DNA of 7,683 nucleotides from Leclercia sp. UBA7405 (GCA_002469605.1 DKMV01000133.1:1-7683), one strand, 5' to 3'. Positions 1 through 7,669 are shown, counted from the first letter of the stretch. The notes: a model not told the origin generated them from the letters alone. Translations and numbers: made by a program.

Positions 1-333
1 ATTGCCTGGGTTGATACGCAGACAATCCACGCCATACTCCGCCACCTTCAGGGCGATACGGTAGTCGAAGTGGATATCGGCAACCAGCGGCACGCTAACC
101 TGCTGCTTAATGAGTTTGAAGGCCTCGGCGGCATCCATGGTAGGCACGGAGACGCGAACAATGTCCGCGCCTACGCGCTCTAAGGCTTTGATCTGGTTAA
201 CCGTCGCTTCCACATCGGTGGTGCGGGTATTGGTCATCGACTGAACGGCGATGGGGGCGCCATCGCCCACTGGCACATTCCCAACGTAAATGCGTTTCGA
301 TTTTCTACGTTGAATAGGAGCCTGGTTATGCAT
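1..333 (-). CDS. ispG: IspG, flavodoxin-dependent 4-hydroxy-3-methylbut-2-enyl diphosphate synthase (N-terminal part)
   Basis: This is the 5' part of ispG (gcpE): 111 codons are visible before the window edge, of about 372 in E. coli. The enzyme is cytosolic and contains a 4Fe-4S cluster. In the penultimate step of the MEP isoprenoid pathway it reductively converts MEcPP to HMBPP. The visible protein begins [12 protein letters not shown] and continues through [19 protein letters not shown] and [10 protein letters not shown] to end at LRINPGN. This matches the N-terminal TIM-barrel half of enterobacterial IspG almost residue for residue. The cluster-binding cysteines lie in the missing C-terminal part. 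The ATG at 331-333 is supported by a GGGAG ribosome-binding site seven bases upstream. The gene lies 26 bases after the rodZ stop in the same direction, so cotranscription with rodZ is likely. It is partial only because the window ends. Confidence 0.97.
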   Translation of the reverse strand, partial: MHNQAPIQRRKSKRIYVGNVPVGDGAPIAVQSMTNTRTTDVEATVNQIKALERVGADIVRVSVPTMDAAEAFKLIKQQVSVPLVADIHFDYRIALKVAEYGVDCLRINPGN

Positions 334-340
334 GTAAAAT

Positions 341-345
341 CTCCC
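341..345 (-). promoter_or_regulatory. Ribosome-binding site of ispG
   Basis: On the minus strand GGGAG is followed by the spacer ATTTTAC (7 bases) and then the ispG ATG. It is a good Shine-Dalgarno match at normal spacing. It fixes the start and shows that ispG can be translated on its own although it is only 26 bases from the rodZ stop codon. Confidence 0.75.
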
Positions 346-359
346 GCGCTGCCTGACTG

Positions 360-1361
360 TTACTGTGCTGCTGATTGTTCGGCATTGAGGGTCAGACGCG
401 CAACCTGGTTAGTTCTGATAAAACGGCTCAGATCCACAGGTTTACCCTGGAACTGGATCTGTACCGCTGAAGGTGCACCAATTTTAAGCTTATACGGCGC
501 CTGGCCCGTCAGATTTAAATTACCGTCTTTACGCTGCAGGCCGCTGAACAGCTTTTTGCCGGTCGCATCAGTCACTTCCAGCCAGCAGTCGGCAGAGAAG
601 TTCATGACCAGCGCATTAGGATCGGCGGCAGGCGTAGTTACACCCGCCGGATCGGAAGGCAGCGGCTGCGCGGTAGCATCGGCGGTGGCCGCCGGTGCGG
701 CGCTGTCTACGTTAGCCTGAGATGGCGATACCACGGCGTTATCGACCGGCGCCTGAGCAGGCTGAGCGGCAGCCGGAGCCTGAGTTGAATCAGGTGCAGC
801 GGTTGCCGCAGTCTGCGGCTCGGCAGGAGTAGTGCTGGACTCAGTGTTCAACGGCACGCTCTGGGCGCCGTCGTTCGCGGAGCCGTTAGAGGCGTTGTTC
901 AGCTCAACGGAGGATTGATCGGCCATGGTGGTGATCTCTTCCTGCTGTGCTTTGTGGTTTTGCCACCACCAGGCACCCGTCAGGCCGATAACGACAAACA
1001 GCACCAGCCAAGTAAAGCTCATCAGCCAGCCGTCGCGTTTTTTGCGGCGTTTACCCAGGGAAAAACTCTGCATCGGCGCAACTTTTGCTGCACGTACCGG
1101 CGCCTGCTTTTCCATCATCGGCAGAAGTTCTTCTTCGGGAATATGCACCAGTTTTGCATAGGAGCGGATATAACCACGCAGAAACGTTGAAGCCAGATCG
1201 GCCGGAGCCTTATCTTCTTCAATATCGCGTACCGTGGAAACCTTCAGGCAAAGGCGCTCTGCAACGGCCTGTTGGCTAAGTCCGAGTTGTTCACGGGCAT
1301 TGCGGAGGCGAACGCCAGTGGAAAGTGCTGCATTTTGATCGTGAGTGGCTTCAGTATTCAT
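360..1361 (-). CDS. rodZ: RodZ, cytoskeletal cell-shape protein linking MreB to the elongasome
   Basis: RodZ (formerly YfgA) is a bitopic inner-membrane protein. It binds MreB filaments inside the cell and couples them to the wall-elongation machinery, maintaining rod shape. The 333 residues compare with 337 in E. coli. Domains in order: a cytoplasmic Xre-type helix-turn-helix at about 18-80 ([19 protein letters not shown], then [11 protein letters not shown]), which in this family serves as the MreB-binding domain; a basic juxtamembrane patch GKRRKKRD at 103-110; one membrane span at about 111-133 ending in WWW; a low-complexity Ala/Pro/Thr/Ser-rich periplasmic linker at about 150-250; and a conserved periplasmic domain from about 255 to the end ([29 protein letters not shown]). 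The linker is where it departs most from E. coli. The ATG at 1359-1361 gives the family N-terminus [10 protein letters not shown], though no strong Shine-Dalgarno precedes it. The gene is followed closely by ispG. Confidence 0.97.
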   Translation of the reverse strand: MNTEATHDQNAALSTGVRLRNAREQLGLSQQAVAERLCLKVSTVRDIEEDKAPADLASTFLRGYIRSYAKLVHIPEEELLPMMEKQAPVRAAKVAPMQSFSLGKRRKKRDGWLMSFTWLVLFVVIGLTGAWWWQNHKAQQEEITTMADQSSVELNNASNGSANDGAQSVPLNTESSTTPAEPQTAATAAPDSTQAPAAAQPAQAPVDNAVVSPSQANVDSAAPAATADATAQPLPSDPAGVTTPAADPNALVMNFSADCWLEVTDATGKKLFSGLQRKDGNLNLTGQAPYKLKIGAPSAVQIQFQGKPVDLSRFIRTNQVARLTLNAEQSAAQ

Positions 1362-1459
1362 TCGCTACAACTACTGGTACGTGAAAATTAAGGATCCAGG
1401 TGCCGGTGAGTCACAATGCTACCCGCACCGCGAAATTTCTGGTCAGTTAACCTTAGTAA

Positions 1460-1476
1460 GACAGTACAGGACTGTC
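1460..1476. repeat. Inverted repeat GACAGT-N5-ACTGTC upstream of rodZ
   Basis: This is a perfect 6-base dyad with a 5-base centre (1460-1465 and 1471-1476), about 100 bases before the rodZ start. It overlaps the best -35-like hexamer in the interval (CTGACA on the minus strand). It could be an operator or a small RNA hairpin. It does not fit the LexA consensus, and I cannot assign a regulator. Confidence 0.4.
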
Positions 1477-1562
1477 AGGTCTTCGTTGACAGAAGAAAGC
1501 CTGCCCGTGGCTAAACTGTTGTTGCGTCGTTACATACTGCCTTAAAGTCATCAGAAACGCAC

Positions 1563-1575
1563 CGTAATTATTACG
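1563..1575. repeat. Palindrome CGTAAT-T-ATTACG in the rlmN-rodZ interval
   Basis: Two 6-base arms surround a single central base, an arrangement typical of a protein-binding dyad rather than an RNA hairpin, because a one-base loop cannot form. It lies about 200 bases upstream of rodZ. No known operator consensus was recognised. Confidence 0.35.
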
Positions 1576-1607
1576 CATTCTCAGGCCCGTCGGGTGTTTA
1601 TGCGCCT

Positions 1608-1643
1608 GAAACAGAGCCGCGGCGTACAATCCGCGCCGCGGCT
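1608..1643 (-). terminator. Possible intrinsic terminator or 3'-end hairpin of rlmN
   Basis: Ten bases after the rlmN stop the minus strand forms a perfect 10-bp GC-rich stem (AGCCGCGGCG pairing with CGCCGCGGCT; arms 1634-1643 and 1615-1624) with a 9-base loop. It is followed by CTGTTTC, a weak uridine tract. The stem is strong, but the poor tail means it may be a leaky terminator or an RNA-stabilising 3' hairpin, with partial readthrough into rodZ. Confidence 0.6.
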
Positions 1644-1652
1644 GCATAATAA

Positions 1653-2819
1653 TTAAACGGCCTTAACGGCAATCGCCTCGCCCTGCATGCGTTTACGCAG
1701 GGTACGTTTGGTACGGTCGATGACATCACCCGCCAGCTGACCGCAGGCGGCATCAATATCGTCCCCGCGGGTTTTGCGCACGATAGTGGTGAAACCATAC
1801 TCCATCAGCACCTTGGAGAAGCGGTCGATACGGCTGTTTGAGCTACGGCCATAAGGCGCACCCGGGAAGGGGTTCCATGGGATCAGGTTGATCTTGCATG
1901 GGGTGTCCTTCAGCAGTGCCGCCAGCTCGTGCGCATGCTCGGTGCCGTCGTTGACGTGATCCAGCATGACGTACTCGATGGTAACGCGTCCCTGGTTGGC
2001 ATTGGACTTGGAAATATAGCCCCGCACCGAGTTCAGGAAGGTTTCGATATTGTACTTTTTATTGATAGGTACAATTTCGTCACGAATTTCGTCGTTCGGG
2101 GCGTGCAGGGAGATAGCCAGCGCGACGTCGATCATATCGCCCAGCTTGTCCAGCGCAGGCACCACGCCTGAAGTAGAGAGCGTTACGCGGCGCTTGGAGA
2201 GGCCAAAGCCAAAGTCGTCGAGCATGATTTCCATGGCCGGCACGACGTTGGTCAGGTTCAGCAGCGGCTCGCCCATGCCCATCATAACCACGTTGGTAAT
2301 CGGACGGGTGCCGGTTACTTTCGCCGCACCGACGATTTTCGCCGCACGCCAGACCTGGCCAATGATTTCAGAGACGCGCAGGTTACGGTTAAAGCCCTGC
2401 TGCGCAGTAGAGCAGAATTTGCACTCCAGCGCACAGCCTACCTGGGAGGAGACGCACAGGGTGGCGCGGTCATCTTCCGGGATGTAGACGGTTTCGACGC
2501 GCTGATCGCCCACGGCGATAGCCCATTTGATGGTGCCATCGGCAGAGCGCTGCTCTTCGACCACTTCCGGGGCGCGAATTTCAGCCACTTCTTTCAGCTT
2601 GTTACGCAGCACTTTATTGATGTCAGTCATGTCATCAAAGTTGTCGCTGCAATAGTGGTACATCCATTTCATGACCTGATCGGCACGAAACGGCTTCTCA
2701 CCTAACTCTTTGAAAAACTCGCGCATTTGCTGACGGTTCAGATCCAGCAGGTTGATTTTTCCGTTTTTATTTGGAACCGCAGGAATGGCGACTTCGGAGG
2801 TATTCACTAATTCAGACAT
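1653..2819 (-). CDS. rlmN: RlmN, dual-specificity 23S rRNA (A2503) / tRNA (A37) C2-methyltransferase, radical SAM
   Basis: RlmN methylates C2 of adenosine 2503 in 23S rRNA, at the peptidyl-transferase centre, and of adenosine 37 in several tRNAs. Loss affects translational fidelity and sensitivity to drugs at that site. The protein has 388 residues against 384 in E. coli; the extra four are in the variable N-terminal tail. An N-terminal accessory domain (about 20-100) is followed by the radical-SAM barrel. The cluster motif CALECKFC gives C129, C133 and C136. C122, in CVSSQVG just before it, and C359, in DAACGQLAG near the end, match the E. coli C118 and C355 pair; of these, C355 carries the methyl group and C118 resolves the intermediate. 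The [11 protein letters not shown]-binding motif is intact. The ATG at 2817-2819 follows GGA at 7-base spacing, a modest ribosome-binding site. It is separated from ndk by a strong terminator, so it probably has its own promoter, which I could not place. Confidence 0.98.
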   Translation of the reverse strand: MSELVNTSEVAIPAVPNKNGKINLLDLNRQQMREFFKELGEKPFRADQVMKWMYHYCSDNFDDMTDINKVLRNKLKEVAEIRAPEVVEEQRSADGTIKWAIAVGDQRVETVYIPEDDRATLCVSSQVGCALECKFCSTAQQGFNRNLRVSEIIGQVWRAAKIVGAAKVTGTRPITNVVMMGMGEPLLNLTNVVPAMEIMLDDFGFGLSKRRVTLSTSGVVPALDKLGDMIDVALAISLHAPNDEIRDEIVPINKKYNIETFLNSVRGYISKSNANQGRVTIEYVMLDHVNDGTEHAHELAALLKDTPCKINLIPWNPFPGAPYGRSSNSRIDRFSKVLMEYGFTTIVRKTRGDDIDAACGQLAGDVIDRTKRTLRKRMQGEAIAVKAV

Positions 2820-2865
2820 AATTTTTTCCGGCCTCGTTGTTACACGTTATGGCCCGTGGAGGGTT

Positions 2866-2908
2866 GAAAAGAAACGCCCCGGATAGCAGTTTGCTCATCC
2901 GGGGCGTT
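2866..2908 (-). terminator. Strong intrinsic terminator downstream of ndk
   Basis: On the minus strand AACGCCCCGGAT and ATCCGGGGCGTT (arms 2897-2908 and 2873-2884) form a perfect 12-bp stem. The 12-base loop can pair further (AGCA with TGCT) past a one-base bulge. It is followed directly by TCTTTTC, a uridine-rich tail. The orientation fits termination of the ndk transcript about 75 bases after its stop. On the plus strand the stem is not followed by a T-tract, so it looks unidirectional. Confidence 0.9.
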
Positions 2909-2983
2909 GCATTGTACAAAGTCTGGCGCAGGGATGCCACGTCTGCACGCGGCATTTACGAAATAAAGTGTAAACCCGCGCGA

Positions 2984-3415
2984 TTAACGCGTACGGGCAC
3001 ACACCTCGCCTTCAGCGAAGAAGAAAGCGATTTCGCGAGCGGCAGATTCAAGAGAGTCGGAACCGTGGGTACCGTTCTCGGTGAAGCTGTCTGCGTAGTC
3101 TGCACGCAGGGTGCCCGCCAGGGCGTTGTCCGGGTTGGTGGCACCCAGCAGATCGCGGTGACGCTGTACCGCGTTTTCGCCTTCCAGCACGGAAACCACG
3201 ATCGGGCCAGAGGTCATGAACTCAACCAGACCGTCGAAGAAAGGACGACCTTCGTGCTCAGCATAGAAGCCGCGAGCCTGCTCAACGGTCAGGTGCAGCA
3301 TTTTGGTGCCAACAATTTTGAACCCTGCCGCTTCGAAGCGCGCAAAGATGCTGCCAATAACGTTTTTTGCCACCGCGTTTGGTTTGATGATGGAAAAAGT
3401 ACGTTCAATAGCCAT
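2984..3415 (-). CDS. ndk: Ndk, nucleoside diphosphate kinase
   Basis: Ndk transfers the gamma-phosphate of ATP to (d)NDPs through a phosphohistidine intermediate, keeping the cytosolic (d)NTP pools balanced. The 143 residues are the same length as in E. coli. The family sequence is intact: the N-terminal [10 protein letters not shown] with the phosphate-binding K11, ARGFYAEH (Y51), [10 protein letters not shown] (R87), and the active-site NGTHGSDS with catalytic H117. The C-terminus is EGEVCARTR. The ATG at 3413-3415 follows AGAGG with a 5-base spacer, a good ribosome-binding site. A promoter with a perfect -10 box lies in the upstream gap and a strong terminator lies downstream, so ndk appears to be an independent unit between pbpC and rlmN. 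Confidence 0.99.
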   Translation of the reverse strand: MAIERTFSIIKPNAVAKNVIGSIFARFEAAGFKIVGTKMLHLTVEQARGFYAEHEGRPFFDGLVEFMTSGPIVVSVLEGENAVQRHRDLLGATNPDNALAGTLRADYADSFTENGTHGSDSLESAAREIAFFFAEGEVCARTR

Positions 3416-3420
3416 GATTA

Positions 3421-3425
3421 CCTCT
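3421..3425 (-). promoter_or_regulatory. Ribosome-binding site of ndk
   Basis: AGAGG on the minus strand is followed by TAATC and the ndk ATG. The match and the 5-base spacing are good and agree with efficient translation of a housekeeping enzyme. Confidence 0.75.
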
Positions 3426-3469
3426 GTGAGTTGTTATGTGGTTTGCATACAGCGTAAGACCAGGCGCGG

Positions 3470-3498
3470 ATTATAATGAGCAATGGCGCTATTGCCTA
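3470..3498 (-). promoter_or_regulatory. Sigma-70 promoter of ndk
   Basis: On the minus strand TAGGCA (3493-3498; four of six match the -35 consensus) is followed by a 17-base spacer and a perfect TATAAT -10 (3470-3475). The expected start is about 7 bases on, giving an untranslated leader of roughly 48 bases before the ndk ATG. An A/T-rich tract (TTTTAAAAAAA) lies about 15 bases upstream of the -35 and could act as an UP element. The spacer contains an inverted repeat GCAAT-N6-ATTGC. No intrinsic terminator is visible after pbpC, so some readthrough from pbpC may also reach ndk. Confidence 0.8.
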
Positions 3499-3568
3499 TG
3501 GATGTACGTAACATTTTTTTAAAATAAGACGAGTTTCAACAACAGTTCGCCCCAGGAGACTATTTTCC

Positions 3569-5893
3569 CTACTGGAGCGTGAAGCGCACCGTCACCACCT
3601 GCCCCTCTTCATCCATCACCAACAGCTGGTACTCGCCGGCCGTTTCCAGGCTCAGGGTCGCTGTCCGTCCATGGGCAGCTAACGGCTCACCGTTCAAAAA
3701 CCACCAGCGCATGCCGTCGCTGCCGCTGACAGAGAGGGGTAACGACACCCGTGGCTCGCCGGGCAGACGCTTAATGACCGTCCCGTTCTGCACGCCGGAC
3801 AGTAGCAGCGGTACCGGAAAATCCCGGGCGAGCGGCGGGCAGGTGGCCGACGGCGGCGGAATGCGCGCGGCCCGGCGCTCTGCGGCAGGCAGCCAGGGCT
3901 CCAGCGGCAGCGGCCAGACATCCATTTTTTTCTCCCGGGCGTCCGGGCAGTCCGCCGCGACCCGCCTGCCGCCTGCATCGAGCCAGAGCGGGAAGCGGAT
4001 CCCGCGCGCGCCCTCCTGCTCCGGCAGCAACAGGGTCGGCGGCTGGCTGCCGTCCAGCAGCCAGGTGGCCAGCCGTCGGCGGCAGTTGTCGTCACCCTCG
4101 GGAAGCGACTGGCCGCCCGGCCAGCAGATTACCCCGCGCCCGACCGAGGCGGGGCGCGGATCGCGCGGCAGACGTGCCTCATCCACAGCCGAGCGCGACA
4201 GGAGCAGATTATTCACCTGATTCAGCAGCGGCACCGCGCTGGCATAGCCAAACTGCCCGGCGACGGGCGTGCCGTCCGGTCTCCCGGTCCAGATGCCGAT
4301 AACATAGCGCGCATTGAGGCCGATAGCCCAGGCATCACGATAGCCGTAGCTGGTACCGGTTTTCATCGCCAGCGGCACCACCTGGGTTAAGGCGCTGTCG
4401 GGCAGGGGTTGCGCCTCATTCGCCAGGATACGGCGGATAATCCAGGCCGCCCCCGGCGAAAGCAGCGGGCGCTCCACCAGCGGGTCGTCCGGCTGTAGCC
4501 GCAGTCGCCCGGCTTTACCCTGGCGGGCAAAGGCGCTGTAGGTAGCCGCAATATCCTCCAGCCGCGCCCCCGCGCCCCCCAGAATCAGCGCCAGATTGGG
4601 TTGCGCCCCTGCGGGCAGGAGCAGCGGCAGGCCGGCATTGCGCAGCACGCCGGCAAACTTTTTCGGGCCATAGGCCTCCAGCACCTGGACGGCGGGCAGG
4701 TTCAGGGAGCGCAGCAGGGCTTCGCTCATGCTGATGGGGCCATGAAAACCGCTGTCAAAATTGCCGGGACGGTAATCGCCGGTACGCCGCGGCACATCCT
4801 GTAACAGCGAGGCCGGGTGAATAAGCCCCTCGTCCATCGCCAGGCCATAGACGAAGGGTTTAAGCACCGATCCCGGCGAGCGGATGGCGCTGACCATATC
4901 CACATGGCTGAAGCGGTTGTCGTCGTTGATATCCACCGAGCCTACCCAGCCGCGCACCTTCATGGTGGTGTGATCGAGCACGATCATCGCCAGCGAACTG
5001 CGCGGCGGCAAACGCCCTTTCCAGTTCATCGCCATCTCTTCAAGCTGGCGCTGCAGGCCCGCATCCAGAGTGGTGACGATTTTATTCTCACGGCTTTTGC
5101 CCAGCATCATGCGGGAAAAGAGCGGTGCCAGCTGCGGCATCTGGCGCGGCGCCAGCCACACCGGCTCCTGACGGGACTCCTGCACCTGCTGCGCCGGCCA
5201 GACGCCCTGGGTTTCCATCCGATCGAGCACTTTATTGCGCGCCGCTTCAGCACGTTCCGGCCAGCGGTCCGGACGTAGACGGCTCGGCGCCTGCGGCAGA
5301 ACCGCCAGCAGCGCCGCTTCGGAATAGCTCAGGTTTAAGGGCGCTTTCCCGAGATAGGCCCAGCTTGCCGCTCCCACGCCCTGCAATGTGCCGCCAAACG
5401 GAGCGCGGTTAAGATAGAGCGTGAGGATGTCGCGCTTGGAGAGATGCCACTCGAGCTGCAGCGCGCGCCAGAGCTGGCGGATCTTGCCGCCAAAGGTACG
5501 GGGATGTGGATCGAGAAGCCGCGCCACCTGCATGGTGAGGGTACTGCCCCCGGAGATCACCCTCCCGGAGGAGAGATCCTGCCAGGCGGCGCGCAGCACG
5601 GAGAGTGGATTAACCCCAGGGTGGCGCCAGAACCAGCGATCTTCATACTGGATCAGGGCCTGCAAATAGCGGGGGGAGACCTCTTCAATGGTTACCGGAT
5701 AGCGCCAGATCCCGTCGCTGTCGGCAAAACGCCACAGCGGCGTGCCCTGCTCATCCACCACCACCCGAGCGGGATTGACCTCTTTTAAGGGCAGCGGCCA
5801 GAGGCGATCGGCAAGGCAAACCAGCCCCCATAAAATAAGAAGCGCTCCCGCCAGCCAGAGCCAGCGGGAGCACAGGCGTTGCGCGATCTGCAC
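3569..5893 (-). CDS. pbpC: PbpC, penicillin-binding protein 1C (class A, bifunctional)
   Basis: PBP1C is an inner-membrane class A PBP with a glycosyltransferase that polymerises lipid II and a penicillin-binding domain. With the GTG start it has 774 residues (about 770 in E. coli). In order: a single membrane anchor at about 10-30 (WLWLAGALLILWGLV); a GT51 domain at about 50-230 with ED-x2-F-x2-HPG (catalytic E84), GGSTLTMQVAR, the KIRQLWRALQLE segment and ILTLYLN; a transpeptidase domain at about 270-560 with SVLK (catalytic S342), SLN at 396-398 and KTGT at 511-514; and a C-terminal beta domain of the PBP1C type ending in VVTVRFTLQ. All catalytic motifs are intact. No ATG precedes the membrane anchor. 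GTG at 5891-5893 begins one base after the yfhM TAA, while the alternative TTG at 5906-5908 would add five residues and overlap yfhM. Neither has a good Shine-Dalgarno, so coupling to yfhM translation is likely. The gene is visibly GC-rich, especially in its 3' third. Confidence 0.96.
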   Translation of the reverse strand: MQIAQRLCSRWLWLAGALLILWGLVCLADRLWPLPLKEVNPARVVVDEQGTPLWRFADSDGIWRYPVTIEEVSPRYLQALIQYEDRWFWRHPGVNPLSVLRAAWQDLSSGRVISGGSTLTMQVARLLDPHPRTFGGKIRQLWRALQLEWHLSKRDILTLYLNRAPFGGTLQGVGAASWAYLGKAPLNLSYSEAALLAVLPQAPSRLRPDRWPERAEAARNKVLDRMETQGVWPAQQVQESRQEPVWLAPRQMPQLAPLFSRMMLGKSRENKIVTTLDAGLQRQLEEMAMNWKGRLPPRSSLAMIVLDHTTMKVRGWVGSVDINDDNRFSHVDMVSAIRSPGSVLKPFVYGLAMDEGLIHPASLLQDVPRRTGDYRPGNFDSGFHGPISMSEALLRSLNLPAVQVLEAYGPKKFAGVLRNAGLPLLLPAGAQPNLALILGGAGARLEDIAATYSAFARQGKAGRLRLQPDDPLVERPLLSPGAAWIIRRILANEAQPLPDSALTQVVPLAMKTGTSYGYRDAWAIGLNARYVIGIWTGRPDGTPVAGQFGYASAVPLLNQVNNLLLSRSAVDEARLPRDPRPASVGRGVICWPGGQSLPEGDDNCRRRLATWLLDGSQPPTLLLPEQEGARGIRFPLWLDAGGRRVAADCPDAREKKMDVWPLPLEPWLPAAERRAARIPPPSATCPPLARDFPVPLLLSGVQNGTVIKRLPGEPRVSLPLSVSGSDGMRWWFLNGEPLAAHGRTATLSLETAGEYQLLVMDEEGQVVTVRFTLQ

Positions 5894-5908
5894 CTTACGG
5901 AACGACAA
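5891..5908 (-). promoter_or_regulatory. yfhM stop / pbpC start junction (translational coupling site)
   Basis: On the minus strand the yfhM TAA (5895-5897) is followed by one G and then GTG (5891-5893), with TTG at 5906-5908 as an overlapping alternative in the pbpC frame. No purine-rich Shine-Dalgarno is placed well for either codon. The arrangement suggests ribosomes ending yfhM reinitiate on pbpC, keeping the two products in proportion. Which codon is used is an inference. Confidence 0.5.
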
Positions 5909-7669
5909 TTAGCGGGCCGCTTGCCGCACCCGTTGCCCGCCATTCGGGAACGTACATAGATTCAACCAGCGGCACCGGCACCTGGTAAGTACCAGGCGTG
6001 ACGGCGCGGGCCAGATAAACCAGGGTCACCGGCTGGCCTTCGTTTACCGGCACAGCGGCAACGAAGCGATCGTCGCGGAACTCCATATGCTGGATATCCG
6101 CCTGCTGCATCTGGTTCAGCAGGTTTTGCACCTCGCCGCCGCTCTCCTGCAGGCTGGCGCTGCTGCTGGCCAGGTTCTGGTTTTCCAGCTCAAGACCCGC
6201 AGGCAGCAAATCGACCACCAGCGCATCCGGCACGTTCTGGCTCGCTTTTACCTCCAGCCAGACCAGCACCAGCTCACCGCTTTTCAGCGAAGAGAGCGAT
6301 TTGCTGCTGCCGTCCGTCGCCAGAATATGGCGCTCGATGCTCAACACATTTGAGGCGGGCTGCGGCGCATATTCCGGATAGCCGCTGCTGTCGAGACGTA
6401 CCCACAGCGGCGTACTGCCGCTATTTGTCACCTGCAGGCCCGCCAGCTTATCGCCGTTAACATTGGTAACCTGCGCCTTGTCGCCTTGCATCGCCTGCCC
6501 TGACAGCGAAGTAGTTGCCTGCCATGCACCGAAGCTGTTCTGCAGTGAACGTCCGGCAAGGAACAGGGCGTTGCTCTCCTGGGTAGAGAGCCAGCGCTGG
6601 CTGAACGCCTGCTGTGAAAGGGTATTCAGCAGCGTGTTCTGGGCATCCGGCAGCAGGTTGTTCTCCTGCAGAAGGGAGAGCATCAGGGCGTTATCACGAA
6701 GCTGGCTGCCGTAGTCCGCCATCCAGTTACGTGAATCGACGCGCGGCGTATTCAGCGCCGCCTGTATCGCCTGCTGGCTGCGCGGCTCATCGCCCATCAT
6801 CTTCAGGGCAATACCCAGCTGCAGCAGCGGCAGGCCTGATTTCGCCTGATCGTGTTTCTCCCAGATCTGGCGCAGCGCACCGAGAGGCGCCTTCTGCTGG
6901 CGCGCCAGCACCAGAGAGGCGTAGGCCTGCACCGCAAACTTGCTGGCCTGGGTATCGTTGCTGTAGCGAATGGAGAGCATGCCCGGATCCTGCAGATAGC
7001 GCAGCAGACGGTTATTGGCATTGTTTAGCGCCTCCACCGGTACGCTGTAACCCTGCTCTCCTGCCCTGACCAGGAAGTCGGTAACGTAGGCGGTAAGCCA
7101 GTACTCTTCCGGGCCGTTTTTATCCCACAGGGCGAAGCCGCCGTTATCGCGCTGCATCTGCAGCAGGCGCGAAATACCAATATCAATGGCAGTCCGGCGT
7201 TTTTCGTCGCTGTCGCCTTTGATGCCCAGCGCGGTCAGCTGCGCGGCATTGGTATAGAGCGACGGGAACAGGCCGCTGGTGGTCTGCTCCAGACAGCCAT
7301 AAGGGTAGGCCTGCAGTTCGCGGATGTAGCGCGCCAGATTCAGCGGCGGCTTGCCGCTCAGCAGTAACTGCCCCTGTAACGTGGCCGCAGAGAAGCCGGT
7401 AAGATGCTGAGCCGGGGCAATCCAGCTTTCGCCCGGTTTAAGCATGGTACCGCTGTTCACCGTCTGTGCCGGGAAGGCCGGACGGACGCCAATTTTCCAG
7501 TTTTTACTCAGAGGCGCGAAAGTTTCGCCCGGCAGCTGCAGACCATTCACCTGGGCAGTAATCTCACCGTCGCCATACCCTTCCAGGGCGCGCACCGGAA
7601 TAAAGAGCGTGTGACGTTCACCCGGCGCCAGCTGAACCGCAGGCGGTTGTTGCCCCAGGCGCGCCAGCT
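5895..7669 (-). CDS. yfhM: YfhM, bacterial alpha-2-macroglobulin (ECAM), C-terminal 590 residues
   Basis: This is the C-terminal part of a periplasmic alpha-2-macroglobulin, about 1,653 residues in E. coli, where it is an inner-membrane-anchored lipoprotein. Cleavage of a bait region by an attacking protease triggers a thioester that covalently traps the protease. The visible part contains the thioester motif CLEQ (codons at 7284-7295) in YPYGCLEQTTSG, at about residue 125 of the fragment. It then has the alpha-helical thioester domain (repeated helices such as GISRLLQMQRDNGGFALWD and YWLTAYVTDFLVRAGEQGYS) and a C-terminal beta domain ending VPEWRATGAASGPLIVVP. The Cys-to-end distance (465 residues) agrees with E. 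coli C1187. The frame runs unbroken through 7667, beyond the internal GTG at 7593-7595, reading LARLGQQPPAVQLAPGERHT. The in-frame TAG at 7668-7670 is made by adapter sequence and is not a real stop or gene boundary. The lipobox, bait region and N-terminus are missing. pbpC follows immediately. Confidence 0.95.

Larger units (their letters stand above)
1362..1652 (-). other. Non-coding interval between rlmN and rodZ (probable rodZ leader/promoter region)
   Basis: These 291 bases contain no credible gene. The small open frames crossing the interval on either strand lack a Shine-Dalgarno and recognisable protein features. On the minus strand the interval holds, in order: a GC-rich hairpin just after the rlmN stop (1615-1643); a dyad CAGGC/GCCTG (1582-1586 with 1604-1608); a near-perfect palindrome CGTAAT-T-ATTACG (1563-1575); a dyad GACAGT-N5-ACTGTC (1460-1476); and a weaker GGTGC/GCACC dyad (1399-1403 with 1425-1429). 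The rodZ-ispG promoter should lie here. A possible -35 is CTGACA, overlapping the 1460-1476 dyad, but its -10 partner 17 bases on (TAAGGT) is poor, so I do not annotate a promoter. Confidence 0.5.

Noticed and set aside
1460..1491. CTGT and ACAG motifs as a LexA (SOS) box
   Set aside because: The spacing between CTGT and ACAG is 13 bases or the order is reversed. The LexA consensus needs CTGT-N8-ACAG.
1486..1516. Perfect TTGACA on the plus strand as a divergent promoter
   Set aside because: No acceptable -10 lies 16-18 bases downstream (the nearest, TAAACT, is about 20 away) and there is no plus-strand gene for it to drive.
1453..1647. A 64-codon minus-strand open frame in the rlmN-rodZ interval, as a possible small protein or leader peptide
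   Set aside because: Its ATG lies next to the rlmN 3' hairpin with no ribosome-binding site, and the product has no membrane segment, attenuator-like codon run or known relative. Internal ATGs also lack good sites.
2909..2945. TACAAT on the minus strand just before the ndk terminator, as a rlmN promoter -10
   Set aside because: The best -35 (GTGGCA at 18 bases) is weak, and the transcript would have to pass straight through the strong terminator before reaching rlmN.
2837..3457. A 206-codon open frame on the plus strand lying across ndk
   Set aside because: It is fully antisense to ndk and runs through the ndk terminator. It has no Shine-Dalgarno and no recognisable domain, and it is explained by the coding bias of ndk on the other strand.
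3579..4220. A 213-codon open frame on the plus strand inside pbpC
   Set aside because: GC-rich coding DNA commonly leaves long open frames on the opposite strand. The translation is Ser/Arg/Pro-rich low complexity with no family resemblance.
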